This document shows positions 17,608-26,683 of a stretch of 32,519 nt of DNA, in pieces; position 1 is the stretch's first letter; each line of letters starts with the position of its first letter. The DNA is from Proteiniphilum sp. (GTDB taxonomy: Bacteria > Bacteroidota > Bacteroidia > Bacteroidales > Dysgonomonadaceae), in contig JADMKJ010000206.1 in the NCBI GenBank assembly GCA_015478855.1, positions 30,968-63,486 on the forward strand. Reading direction: 5' to 3'. The notes beneath the pieces are model-generated. The model was not told the origin of the DNA. It ran no database searches and worked only from the letters and a program-made list of their open reading frames with translations. Both the position numbers and the translations under genes were made by a program.

Positions 17608-19197
17608 ATGGCAAACAACGAAATCAAAATAAGTGAGGTGTCTGATATACTACGCATGCAACTCGAGGGTCTTGATACCGATATCAAGTACGATGAGACC
17701 GGGGTGGTCATCAGCGTCAGTGATGGCGTGGTGCGTATCTACGGACTGCGCAACGCCGAGTCGAGCGAGCTGCTGCTATTCGATAACGGCATGCAGGCCA
17801 TCGTGATGAACCTCGAGGAGGACAACGTGGGAGCTATCCTGCTGGGGTCCACCAGTGATGTGAAAGAGGGCTTCATCGTGAAGCGTACCGGCCACGTCGC
17901 CTCCATCCGTGTGGGAGAAGGGATGCTGGGAAGGGTGATCGCTCCCACCGGCGAACCGATCGATGGCAAGGGAGCTGTGAAGGGTGAGCTGCTGGAGATG
18001 CCCCTGGAGCGCAAGGCGCCCGGTGTCATCTTCCGCCAGCCGGTGAACAAGCCATTGCAGACAGGCATCAAGGCGGTGGATGCGATGATCCCCATCGGAC
18101 GGGGCCAGCGGGAGCTGATCATCGGTGACCGCCAGACCGGCAAGTCGAGCATCGCCATCGACACCATCCTCAACCAGCGGCAGAACTTCGATGAGGGTGA
18201 TCCGGTCTATTGCATCTATGTGGCTATCGGCCAGAAGGGATCTACCGTAGCCTCCCTTGTGAAAACACTCACCGACCATGGGGCTATGGATTATACCATC
18301 GTGATTGCAGCCAGCGGATCCGACTCGGCAGCCCTGCGTTACATCGCTCCCTTTGCCGGTGCTGCCGTGGGTGAATATTTCCGTGATACGGGGCGCCATG
18401 CCCTGGTGGTCTATGACGATCTCTCCAAGCAGGCGGTAGCCTACCGGGAGGTGTCGCTGATCCTGCGCCGTCCCTCGGGACGCGAAGCCTACCCCGGTGA
18501 TATCTTTTACCTCCATTCACGCCTGCTGGAGCGTGCTGCCAGCATGATCTCACAGCAGGATGTAGTGACACAAATGAACGATTTACCTACCTGCCTGCAT
18601 GACCGGGTGAAGGGTGGAGGATCACTCACCGCGCTGCCCATCATCGAGACACAGGCGGGTGATGTATCTGCCTATATCCCCACCAATGTGATCTCCATCA
18701 CCGACGGTCAGATCTTCCTGGAAGCTGATCTCTACAACAAGGGAGTACGACCTGCTATCAACGTCGGCATCTCTGTCTCCCGTGTGGGGGGCAACGCACA
18801 GGTGAAAGCGATGAAGAAGGTGGCCGGATCGCTGAAGATCGACCAGGCGCAATACCAGGAGCTGGCTGCTTTCACCAAGTTTGGTGGTGACATGGATGCG
18901 GTCACCATGATGACCATCGACAAGGGACAGAAGAACGAACAGCTACTGATACAGCCGGTACACACACCCATGAGTGTAGAACATCAGATTGCCATTCTTT
19001 ACTGCGGCACCCACGGCCTGTTAAAGAAGATCCCGCTGCTGGAGGTGCATCGTTTTGAGAAGGAGTTTCTGGCCACCATGGAGCTGAAACACCGTGACGA
19101 TCTGCTGAACCGTCTCAAAGAGGGTATCATGAACGATGCCATGGGTAAAATCATTGAACGTGTGGCAACTGACACCATTGAATCGATGCAATATTAA
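17608..19197 (+). CDS. atpA: ATP synthase F1 subunit alpha
   Basis: 529 residues. Non-catalytic nucleotide-binding subunit, with the P-loop GDRQTGKS (173-180), the [10 protein letters not shown] segment, and the arginine finger R392 in [11 protein letters not shown] that completes the catalytic site on beta. The N-terminus [15 protein letters not shown] begins at ATG 17608; an upstream in-frame TTG at 17602 is a poorer choice. It is 15 bases after atpH and is followed 6 bases later by atpG. Confidence 0.98.
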   Translation: MANNEIKISEVSDILRMQLEGLDTDIKYDETGVVISVSDGVVRIYGLRNAESSELLLFDNGMQAIVMNLEEDNVGAILLGSTSDVKEGFIVKRTGHVASIRVGEGMLGRVIAPTGEPIDGKGAVKGELLEMPLERKAPGVIFRQPVNKPLQTGIKAVDAMIPIGRGQRELIIGDRQTGKSSIAIDTILNQRQNFDEGDPVYCIYVAIGQKGSTVASLVKTLTDHGAMDYTIVIAASGSDSAALRYIAPFAGAAVGEYFRDTGRHALVVYDDLSKQAVAYREVSLILRRPSGREAYPGDIFYLHSRLLERAASMISQQDVVTQMNDLPTCLHDRVKGGGSLTALPIIETQAGDVSAYIPTNVISITDGQIFLEADLYNKGVRPAINVGISVSRVGGNAQVKAMKKVAGSLKIDQAQYQELAAFTKFGGDMDAVTMMTIDKGQKNEQLLIQPVHTPMSVEHQIAILYCGTHGLLKKIPLLEVHRFEKEFLATMELKHRDDLLNRLKEGIMNDAMGKIIERVATDTIESMQY

Positions 19198-19203
19198 ACA
19201 ACA

Positions 19204-20064
19204 ATGGCACTACTTAAAGAGATAAAAAGCAGGTTACAGTCGGTTCACTCCACCCGGAAGATCACCACCGCCATGATGATGGTCTCATCCGCAAAGCTGC
19301 TTAAAACACAACAGCTCATCCAGACCCTTTACCCTTATGAGCAGGAGCTGTACCATATGTTACAGCTGTTGCTGCAGGGTGAAAAGGAGTTCCTGTCGCC
19401 CTACACACAACAACGCGATGTCAAGCGTGTGGCCATCGTGGCATTCACTTCCAACACCGGTCTGGCAGGTCGTTTCAACGACAATATCACTGTAAAGCTC
19501 ACATCTGTTGTGGAGGAGTACCTCCCTCTGGGCAGAGAGAACATCCTGATCTATCCCATCGGTGGTAAGGTGGCCAAAGCGGTGCGGAAGATGGGGATGG
19601 TGGCAGCAGGTGAATTTGACACCATCGCCGCCAAACCCTCCTATCAGCCAATACGGAAGATCGCGCAGGAGTTGATGCAGTTGTACATCACGGGGGAGAT
19701 CGACAGGGTGGAGCTGATCTACCACCACTACAAAAGCAAGGGAACGCAGGAGGTGGTGCAGGAGACATTCCTGCCTATAGCGTTGCCGGCAGGTGAAGAG
19801 GATGACTTGAAAAATGATTACATCGTGGAACCCGACAGGGATTCTCTACTACAGGAACTGCTTCCCAAGGTGATCCAGCTGAAACTTTATACCGTACTCA
19901 TCGACTCGGCCACCTCAGAGCATGCAGCCCGCATGACGGCCATGCTGATAGCCAACGACAATGCCGATAACCTGATTGATGAGCTGAAGCTTGAATACAA
20001 CAAGCTGCGCCAGCAAACCATCACTAACGAACTGCTCGACATAGCAGGGGGCACAGTTCGCTAA
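19204..20064 (+). CDS. atpG: ATP synthase F1 subunit gamma
   Basis: 286 residues. The rotor shaft: N-terminal coiled-coil helix (EIKSRLQSVHSTRKITTAMM, then VSSAKL) and C-terminal helix (NLIDELKLEYNKLRQQTITN, then ELLDIAGG) are both well conserved, with the Rossmann-like middle between. It is the last gene of the operon. Its stop lies 7 bases from the end of the convergent engB gene, and no intrinsic terminator is present, so the operon end is probably Rho-dependent or runs antisense into engB. Confidence 0.96.
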   Translation: MALLKEIKSRLQSVHSTRKITTAMMMVSSAKLLKTQQLIQTLYPYEQELYHMLQLLLQGEKEFLSPYTQQRDVKRVAIVAFTSNTGLAGRFNDNITVKLTSVVEEYLPLGRENILIYPIGGKVAKAVRKMGMVAAGEFDTIAAKPSYQPIRKIAQELMQLYITGEIDRVELIYHHYKSKGTQEVVQETFLPIALPAGEEDDLKNDYIVEPDRDSLLQELLPKVIQLKLYTVLIDSATSEHAARMTAMLIANDNADNLIDELKLEYNKLRQQTITNELLDIAGGTVR

Positions 20065-20071
20065 ACCCTGT

Positions 20072-20668
20072 TCAGAGGGTGCGGTTGATCTGTTCGATAT
20101 AGCCCAGCAGCTCCTCCCTGCCCTGTCCCTTCTCTGCCGAGGTGACGAAGATGGGTGGCAGCTCCTCCCAGCTCTCCAGCAGCTTCTCTTTATAGGCATT
20201 CACGTTCACCTGCAGGCGTCCTCCGGCCAGCTTGTCTCCTTTGGTAAAGACAATGGTAAAAGGAACAGCGTTCTCACCGAGCCACTCCATGAACTCAATA
20301 TCAATCTTCTGTGGCTCATGACGCGAATCAATCAGCACAAAAAGGTTCACCATCGCCTCCCGTTCCATGATATAATCCTCAATGATGATACGGAGCTTAT
20401 CTCTCCCCTCTTTCCCTCTGCGGGCATATCCATAGCCGGGGAGATCCACCAGATACCACTCCCCGTTGATCAGAAAATGGTTGATAAGCATCGTCTTCCC
20501 CGGTGTGGATGATGTAAGTGCCAGCCCCTTACGGCCGGTGAGCATGTTGATCAACGATGATTTCCCAACGTTGGAGCGGCCAATGAAAGCATATTCCGCC
20601 CTGCCGTCCTGCGGACATAAGCGGTAATCGGTATTGCTGATGATGAACTCAGCTGATTGAATAATCAT
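20072..20668 (-). CDS. engB: Ribosome biogenesis GTP-binding protein EngB (YsxC/YihA)
   Basis: 198 residues, typical of the family. G1 is GRSNVGKS (30-37), the G2 region has TSSTPGKT (52-59), G3 is DLPGYGYA (75-82), G4 is TKGD (142-145) and G5 lies at TSAEKGQG. It is an essential GTPase that helps assemble the large ribosomal subunit. It is the last gene of a minus-strand group, 3 bases after the symporter stop, so it is likely co-transcribed with it. Confidence 0.96.
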   Translation of the reverse strand: MIIQSAEFIISNTDYRLCPQDGRAEYAFIGRSNVGKSSLINMLTGRKGLALTSSTPGKTMLINHFLINGEWYLVDLPGYGYARRGKEGRDKLRIIIEDYIMEREAMVNLFVLIDSRHEPQKIDIEFMEWLGENAVPFTIVFTKGDKLAGGRLQVNVNAYKEKLLESWEELPPIFVTSAEKGQGREELLGYIEQINRTL

Positions 20669-20671
20669 ATG

Positions 20672-22144
20672 TTACGCTATTTTTGTTTTATTTCTAACTG
20701 TTATTGCCCAAAGCCCCAATCCGGTGAGCAGACCGTTCATCAGCAACAGCTCATAGCCTACCTGATAACCGAACAGCTGCTTCATCGCGAACTCACCTGC
20801 AAAGCAGAGCAGCGGTGCCGCAACAGCCACGAGGGGTACATAACGGTCCACCGGTTTCACTTTGGTGTAGAGGCCGAAAACGTAGAGGCCAAGCAGAGGT
20901 CCGTAGGTGTATGATGCAAGCTTGTAGATCGCATTGATGATGCTATCCGATCCAATCGCTTCTATCAGCATGATTATCACCACAAAAACGATGCTGATAG
21001 CCACATGCACAATCCGTCTCGTGCTGATATCCTTCAACTCCTGCTCTTTCGACCGGGAGATGGATTTCATGTTCAGAATATCCACACAGAAGGAGGTGGT
21101 GAGCGCCGTGAGCGCTGAATCAGCACTCGAAAAAGCAGCAGCGACGATACCCACCACGAAAATACCGAATACAACAGATCCGAGGTAATCACTTGCGATC
21201 AGTGGCAGTATGTTATCCGATATGTCAGGCAGGGCGATACCGTTCTGCTCAGCAAATATGATCAGGAGCACACCCAGGCAAAGAAAGAGGAAGTTGATCG
21301 GGGCAAAGGCAAAGCCGTAAGAGACCACATTCTTCTGTGCATCCTTCAGTGTACAGATGGTCAGGTTCTTCTGCATCTGATCCTGATCCAGCCCTGTCAT
21401 GACGATGGTGATAAACATACCGCTGAAGAACTGTTTAAAGAAATACTGCGTACTCTGCCAGTCGTCAAAAACAAAAATACGTGAATGACTGCTCTCTCTG
21501 ATTGTGGTGGCCACCTCACCCAGGCTCATCCCCATTTTTGAAGATAACTGCCAGACAATCAACACAAGCGCAGAGATGAATAGCAGCGTCTGCAGCCAGT
21601 CGGTCCAGATAATGGTCTTGATGCCGCTCTTGTGGCTGTAGAGCCAGATGATCAGGATGATACCCACCACCGTCACCACGAAAGGCACCCCCCATGCATC
21701 GAACACCAGCGTTTGCAGGATGAAGGCCACCAGATAAAGCCTGGCTGCGGCCCCCACGATTTTAGAGAGCAGGAAAAACCAGGCGCCTGTCTTGTATGAT
21801 CTGGGTCCGTAGCGCTGATCCAGATAGCCATATATGGTAGTGAGATTCAGCCGGTAATAGAGTGGCAGCAACACGTAGGCAATCACCAGGTACCCGAAAA
21901 AGAACCCAAGCACCATCTGCATGTAGGTCATATCCAGGTTCCTCACCATGCCGGGAACAGAAACAAAGGTGACACCCGAGATGGATGTGCCAATCATGGC
22001 AATGGCTACGACAAACCATTTTGATGATTTGTTGGCACGGAAGAAAGCATCGTTACCCGATCCTTTCCTGCTTGTGAGCCAGGAGATAAGCATGAGCAGT
22101 GCGAAATAGACAACTATCACTACCAGGACAAAAGTGGGTTTCAT
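20672..22144 (-). CDS. Sodium:solute symporter family protein
   Basis: 490 residues with about 13 membrane helices, the LeuT-fold SSS family. Key features are GTSISGVTF (52-60) in the first core helix, LDQDQMQKN (252-260) and SSADSALTALTTSF (339-352), the serine-rich sodium-site helix. The C-terminus is hydrophobic. The substrate is not predictable; SSS proteins carry sugars, amino acids, vitamins or sialic acid. It lies 9 bases after the HAD gene and 3 bases before engB, in one transcription unit. Confidence 0.9.
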   Translation of the reverse strand: MKPTFVLVVIVVYFALLMLISWLTSRKGSGNDAFFRANKSSKWFVVAIAMIGTSISGVTFVSVPGMVRNLDMTYMQMVLGFFFGYLVIAYVLLPLYYRLNLTTIYGYLDQRYGPRSYKTGAWFFLLSKIVGAAARLYLVAFILQTLVFDAWGVPFVVTVVGIILIIWLYSHKSGIKTIIWTDWLQTLLFISALVLIVWQLSSKMGMSLGEVATTIRESSHSRIFVFDDWQSTQYFFKQFFSGMFITIVMTGLDQDQMQKNLTICTLKDAQKNVVSYGFAFAPINFLFLCLGVLLIIFAEQNGIALPDISDNILPLIASDYLGSVVFGIFVVGIVAAAFSSADSALTALTTSFCVDILNMKSISRSKEQELKDISTRRIVHVAISIVFVVIIMLIEAIGSDSIINAIYKLASYTYGPLLGLYVFGLYTKVKPVDRYVPLVAVAAPLLCFAGEFAMKQLFGYQVGYELLLMNGLLTGLGLWAITVRNKTKIA

Positions 22145-22153
22145 AGGCTTGCT

Positions 22154-22786
22154 CTATTGATTCAGGAAATAGGCTGTTAACGCGTTGAATGAATCAAACT
22201 TCAGTGAATAGTTCTCCGTCGCACCAAAACCGTACGACACAAATACAAAAGGAACCCCTGCCATCATGGACTGAGCACTATCGGATTCGGTATCACCTAT
22301 GTATACAGGTGCTTTCAAGCCATGTTTCTCCATAAGCAACTGCAGGTTATGGTGCTTGGGTTTCAGATTCATCCCGTGCTCCATATAATCGACGAAGAAA
22401 GAGGTTGTCCTTGTGTGATGCATGAAATTCACCAGTCCCCCCTCCTCACAGTTACTGAGGAGGAAAAGAGGGTATTTCTCCGACAGCTGCTTCAGGCCTT
22501 CATGCACCCCTTCATAAATGACCGGGTTCATATCATCAAGCAGCTTCTGATATTCCGCGATGACCGCATCAAATAAAAGATCCTGCTCACCGGCAGTGGC
22601 CCCGGGAAGGATGGATTCCAGCATCACACGGGCTTCCTTGCCCATCAGTCCCAGTATGTTGTCACGGGTGACCTGTTTTTGATATCCTCTTTGTTGCAGT
22701 CCTTCATTCCATGAGATCACATATGAATTCACATTGTCCCAAAGGGTACCATCCATGTCAAAAATTAAACTATCGGATTGCAACAT
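22154..22786 (-). CDS. HAD family phosphatase (phosphoglycolate phosphatase-like)
   Basis: 210 residues, HAD subfamily I with a helical cap. Motif I is DMDGT (nucleophile D10, acid D12), motif II S111 (LLSN), motif III at LKPKHHN (K142/K144) and motif IV GDTESD (164-169). It acts on a small phosphorylated metabolite; phosphoglycolate or a pyrophosphate is possible, but the substrate cannot be told. First gene of a unit with the symporter and engB, driven by the consensus promoter at 22810-22841. Confidence 0.88.
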   Translation of the reverse strand: MLQSDSLIFDMDGTLWDNVNSYVISWNEGLQQRGYQKQVTRDNILGLMGKEARVMLESILPGATAGEQDLLFDAVIAEYQKLLDDMNPVIYEGVHEGLKQLSEKYPLFLLSNCEEGGLVNFMHHTRTTSFFVDYMEHGMNLKPKHHNLQLLMEKHGLKAPVYIGDTESDSAQSMMAGVPFVFVSYGFGATENYSLKFDSFNALTAYFLNQ

Positions 22787-22809
22787 AGGCTACACATTAT
22801 TTTTGTGTG

Positions 22810-22841
22810 CAAAAGTAAGCAACAATGGACGAAGCGACAAA
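22810..22841 (-). promoter_or_regulatory. Promoter of the HAD-symporter-engB operon
   Basis: Minus strand: TTTG (22841-22838), exactly 20 bases, then TACTTTTG (22817-22810). Both elements match the Bacteroidota sigma factor consensus. The leader to the ATG at 22786 is short, under 20 bases. Confidence 0.7.
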
Positions 22842-22903
22842 TAAAAAGGGTTAAAACAAAAATGATCGTCCAACTGTTCTAAGTAAAATATCTGTTATAT
22901 CAT

Positions 22904-23857
22904 ATGAAAAAAGAAAAAGTGTGCCTCATCATTAACCCGGTATCGGGCACTGAATCAAAGAAGAACATCCCTGAGGAGGTGGCTGCCGCATTCGATCAGA
23001 CTAAATTCGATGTGATCATCCGTATCACAGGCTACCCCGATCATGCCACAGAGATTGCCAGGGAAGCGGTGAAGAACAGGTTCAACTATGTGCTCACTGC
23101 GGGTGGAGACGGTACGGTGAACGAGGTAGCCAAAGTACTTGTAAACACCGACACAACGCTGGGCATCATCCCTTTTGGCTCCGGCAACGGGCTGGCGAGG
23201 GAGCTCAACATACCGATGGATTCAGAGAAAGCCATCGATATCATCCTTAAAGGCAACAGCCGCACTATTGATTATGGTGTGGCCAACGACCATATTTTTT
23301 TCTGTACCTGCGGTTTCGGATTCGATGCTTTCATCAGCGACAGATTTGCCGAGGAGAAGAAACGGGGTCCGCTGGGTTATGTGCGGAACATACTGGAGAG
23401 TGCCGTCGATTTCAAATCGGAGGAGTATGAGATCACCCACGATGAGGGTACCATCACCGAACGGGCTTTTGTGCTCACTTGTGCCAACGCATCACAGTAC
23501 GGCAATGAGGCCTATATAGCTCCGGGTGCGAGCATGGACGACGGGAAGATGAACGTCTCCATCCTTAAGCCGCTCAATGCGCTGGAGATACCCCAGACAA
23601 CGCTGCAGCTTTTCACGAAAAACATCGACAAGAACAGTAAGATGACCACCCTTATCACCCGTGAGCTGACAATCAAACGTACTAAAGCCGGGCTGATGCA
23701 TGTTGACGGCGAGCCGGTGCGAACGGACAAGAATGTCAATGTGAAGATCATTCACAAGGGTCTCAGGGTGCTTGTCCCCTCTAAAAATATAAAAGTGAAG
23801 AAGAGAAATGAAGTTGAGAATGTGTTCAACGCGCTCACCCGCTGGTTTAATGAATAA
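22904..23857 (+). CDS. Diacylglycerol/lipid kinase family protein
   Basis: 317 residues of the YegS/DagK fold. The N-terminus has INPVSGT (10-16), followed by the nucleotide loop GGDGTVNEV (67-75) and GSGNGLARE (92-100), all typical of diacylglycerol and sphingosine-type lipid kinases. FGFDAFISDRF and the C-terminal MHVDGEPV segment also match. It likely phosphorylates a membrane lipid with ATP. It is divergent from the HAD operon. I see no TAnnTTTG box upstream. Its stop abuts the convergent ovoA-like gene with no base between. Confidence 0.9.
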   Translation: MKKEKVCLIINPVSGTESKKNIPEEVAAAFDQTKFDVIIRITGYPDHATEIAREAVKNRFNYVLTAGGDGTVNEVAKVLVNTDTTLGIIPFGSGNGLARELNIPMDSEKAIDIILKGNSRTIDYGVANDHIFFCTCGFGFDAFISDRFAEEKKRGPLGYVRNILESAVDFKSEEYEITHDEGTITERAFVLTCANASQYGNEAYIAPGASMDDGKMNVSILKPLNALEIPQTTLQLFTKNIDKNSKMTTLITRELTIKRTKAGLMHVDGEPVRTDKNVNVKIIHKGLRVLVPSKNIKVKKRNEVENVFNALTRWFNE

Positions 23858-25969
23858 TCACCCTCTCATCTTCCATACAGTCACCTGCACCAATCGTTTT
23901 TCGGTGGTGCGGGAGGATTTTTTTAGTGTTAAGGGTAGATCCTGCGGATCACGGCAGAGATCGAAGTGGGGTGCCAGCGCATCCTTGATCCCGTCGAGTG
24001 ATGTCACCGGCTCACCATCTTTCTTGAACCCTCCCGGCCATTTATCACGCGGTGTCATTTCATCATCCCATTCGTAGTCTGAGGCCAGCAGCAGATAACC
24101 GTTCTCATTCAGGCGTGTGTGAATTTCTGACAGGAATAGTAACGGGTCACTCAGCTCCTCCAGCAGGTTGGGGACGATGATCAGGTCGTAACCCGAATAG
24201 TTGGGTTTCAGGTTCATCGCATCAGCCTGCATGAATAGGATCTGTTCTTTTGTCTCCGAGAGACCGTAATCGGACAACACCACATCCCTGTAAAATACCA
24301 GCTCACCCTCATCTTTCATCGTGTAACGGACGTATCCCTGCTCTTGTAATTGTACGGGGATGCGAATCATGCGTGCCGTGAAATCGAGTGCGGTCACATC
24401 GCTGTAGTTTCTTGCCAACTCAAATGCGAGACGTCCTGTGTCGGCGTTGAGATCGAGAATACGTGCCCCCGGGTTCTCAGGCAACAGCTCACCTGCCAGT
24501 TTCGCCAGCTGCACCCCAAAGATGGGATCCCCGGTGAAAGCATCCCCCCAGTTGTTCTCACAGGAGAGGGTCAGATCCTCCTCCGTCACGTAATCGGCCT
24601 GTTGAATATGCAATGGTGCGTCCGACTCGATATAGCGGAATCCGGCATGCTGGTAGAAATGTCTGCGAAAAGCATAACGGGAGTGGATGGTGGCTTCATT
24701 GCCCGTGGAGATCCATGAACCTCCCTTGATGAGGTTGTGTTTGCCATCGAAGGTGGGTGTGGAGAAATCATCATACGTGGGATGGACCCTGAAGCCCGGG
24801 TAACCGGTGATAGGTGTCTCCGTCCATTGCCATACGTTACCGATCACATCGAAGAAACCGCCCTGCTCAAAGGTATCCACCGGACAGGGTGATGTGAAAT
24901 ATTCCAGGTTGATGTTACCGGGAGCCTGCTCCCACTCTGTCACATCGGTCAGCTTCGCTGCTTTGTGCAGGCGATACCACTCCGCCTCCGTAGGCAGTCG
25001 GAAATTTCTGCCTGTCCTGGCGCTCTTCCAGTTACAGAAGGCTTTTGCCTCGAGGTAGTTCACCTCCACCGGCCAGTTCCAGGGCATCTCAATCTCTTCA
25101 GCCACCAGCCTCAGCCGGTAACCATCATCCTTCCTGCGCCAGAAGAGAGGCATCGTCGCCTCTTTGAAGTTACGCCAGCGCCATCCCTCCTCGGTCCAGT
25201 AGGCTTCCGTTTCATAGCCATTGTCCTCCACGAATGCCAGAAACTCGCCATTGGAGGTGAGGTACCTCGCCGCCTTGAAAGCGGCAACCTCCTCCTCATA
25301 TGCTCCATATTCATTATCCCATCCGTAAAGGGGATAATCAAACGGCTTCCCTAACCGCATAATTGCTCCCGAGACAGGGATAAGTTCATTCTCGGGTGCA
25401 TCACCGACTGTGGTACATCGCTCGCCGAACAGATCCGGCCGCACCAGATCGAGTGGCAGCTGACGAATGAGCACCGATGATGTCTCCAGGTGTATACGCT
25501 CATGCTCAATCCCCATCATCACAATCCAGAAAGGACTCTCCCAGTCTATCGGCAGCTCCAGCGGTGCATTGTCGATCACATCGAGGATCACCTTCTTCGC
25601 TTGATCACGATACTCTCTCACCTCAGAGACAGGTGGCCAGTCGTAATGGTTGTTATCAAGATCATCCCAGCTCATCTCATCCACGCCGATGGCAAATGTC
25701 GATTCGAACTTCGGGTTGATACGCCTCTCAATGATCTTTGCCAGAAAGAGCTTGTTGATAAAAAATACGGCCGTATGTCCCAGATAGAAAAGAACAATGT
25801 GCCGCAACGGATCACCACGATGATAAAACACATCGTCCGATTTCAACTGTCTGTATAATAGTTCGTCTATCGTCCAGGTTTTCAGGAAATAATCACGTAT
25901 CTCCTGACGTTTCTCTTCTGCTGACCCTGAACCTAAATCGATTGTTTTCGTAATTAACTCTTTGATCAT
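23858..25969 (-). CDS. ovoA: OvoA-type 5-histidylcysteine sulfoxide synthase with methyltransferase domain
   Basis: 703 residues in three parts. An N-terminal DinB-like domain carries the non-haem iron motif HERIHLE (156-162, pattern HX3HXE) with H65 (GHTAVF) as the likely third ligand. A sulfatase-modifying-factor (FGE) domain follows, with RLPTEAEW (324-331), GNVWQWT (377-383), KGGSW (415-419) and RRHFYQHAGFRY. From about 470 there is an SAM methyltransferase with motif I ILDLNADTGRL (504-514). In OvoA the first two parts join histidine and cysteine using oxygen and the third methylates the thiol-histidine, giving ovothiol. The PLP lyase OvoB is not in the window. The upstream GNAT gene is on the same strand. 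Confidence 0.85.
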   Translation of the reverse strand: MIKELITKTIDLGSGSAEEKRQEIRDYFLKTWTIDELLYRQLKSDDVFYHRGDPLRHIVLFYLGHTAVFFINKLFLAKIIERRINPKFESTFAIGVDEMSWDDLDNNHYDWPPVSEVREYRDQAKKVILDVIDNAPLELPIDWESPFWIVMMGIEHERIHLETSSVLIRQLPLDLVRPDLFGERCTTVGDAPENELIPVSGAIMRLGKPFDYPLYGWDNEYGAYEEEVAAFKAARYLTSNGEFLAFVEDNGYETEAYWTEEGWRWRNFKEATMPLFWRRKDDGYRLRLVAEEIEMPWNWPVEVNYLEAKAFCNWKSARTGRNFRLPTEAEWYRLHKAAKLTDVTEWEQAPGNINLEYFTSPCPVDTFEQGGFFDVIGNVWQWTETPITGYPGFRVHPTYDDFSTPTFDGKHNLIKGGSWISTGNEATIHSRYAFRRHFYQHAGFRYIESDAPLHIQQADYVTEEDLTLSCENNWGDAFTGDPIFGVQLAKLAGELLPENPGARILDLNADTGRLAFELARNYSDVTALDFTARMIRIPVQLQEQGYVRYTMKDEGELVFYRDVVLSDYGLSETKEQILFMQADAMNLKPNYSGYDLIIVPNLLEELSDPLLFLSEIHTRLNENGYLLLASDYEWDDEMTPRDKWPGGFKKDGEPVTSLDGIKDALAPHFDLCRDPQDLPLTLKKSSRTTEKRLVQVTVWKMRG

Positions 25970-26035
25970 GATTAAAATAATTATTATCCTACACTGTTCT
26001 TGCTATACATTTATTTATACTCTTATACTTTTTTC

Positions 26036-26599
26036 TCACCTCTCACCGGGGATCAGGGCTTTGTGAAGGTAGATCTTCTTCATCTCGAACGTCTCCTCCG
26101 GTGAACGGTGCTTCGTCTGTATGATGGAATAAAATGGTTCAAAGCCCAGCTTCCTGTAGAGCGATAATGCGGGTTCGTTCTTCTCCCACACACGGATGAC
26201 AATATCCGTGAAGGTGTCAGGAAGTGACATCAGCAGGTCGCTGATCATCTTCAAAGCAATCCCTTTTCCCCGCTCGTGGGTATGCACCATCACCTCAGAG
26301 ATATAGATACTGTTCGCCACCGGGATACGGGGGTGATCAGCTGCCGGGAAATCCTTATCGTATGATAAGGGGTGACATAGCAGCAGCCCCACAAGCCTCT
26401 CATCAATAAAAGCCATCTTTCCGAAACCTCTCCGCACCAGCGCATCCAACGTGCTTTCGGCACTCTCCGGGGCAATATACTGCGCATACTCACCCGTGGT
26501 GAAAGCATGCAGGTACAAACTGACGATCTTCGCCCTGAACTTGGGATAGATATATTCATCCAGCGTATATATGCGTATTGAGCCCATATTACTTTCCAT
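26036..26599 (-). CDS. GNAT family N-acetyltransferase
   Basis: 187 residues. The acetyl-CoA-binding loop of the GNAT fold is visible as VMVHTHERGKGIALKMI (about 103-119, with the Q/RxxGxG/A-type turn RGKGIA), and the C-terminal strand-helix NEPALSLYRKLGFEPFYSI is characteristic. The acceptor substrate is unknown. It lies 66 bases upstream of the ovoA-like gene on the same strand, so co-expression is possible but unproven. The start may be ATG 26599 or ATG 26587 four codons later. Confidence 0.85.
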   Translation of the reverse strand: MESNMGSIRIYTLDEYIYPKFRAKIVSLYLHAFTTGEYAQYIAPESAESTLDALVRRGFGKMAFIDERLVGLLLCHPLSYDKDFPAADHPRIPVANSIYISEVMVHTHERGKGIALKMISDLLMSLPDTFTDIVIRVWEKNEPALSLYRKLGFEPFYSIIQTKHRSPEETFEMKKIYLHKALIPGER

Positions 26600-26683
26600 C
26601 CTAGATGATGAACAATTAATTTTTGTGGATGTTCAATGGAAACAAACAGAAACCTAAAAATTATCAGATAATATATAATACGT

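Noticed and set aside
17776..18516. 246-codon minus-strand frame inside atpA
   Set aside because: Antisense to a highly conserved gene, with no recognisable domain; a shadow of GC-rich codon use.
20065..20080. Small hairpin between atpG and engB as terminator
   Set aside because: The stem is only 5 bp (ACCCT/AGGGT) with no T run on the plus strand and partly inside engB coding sequence.
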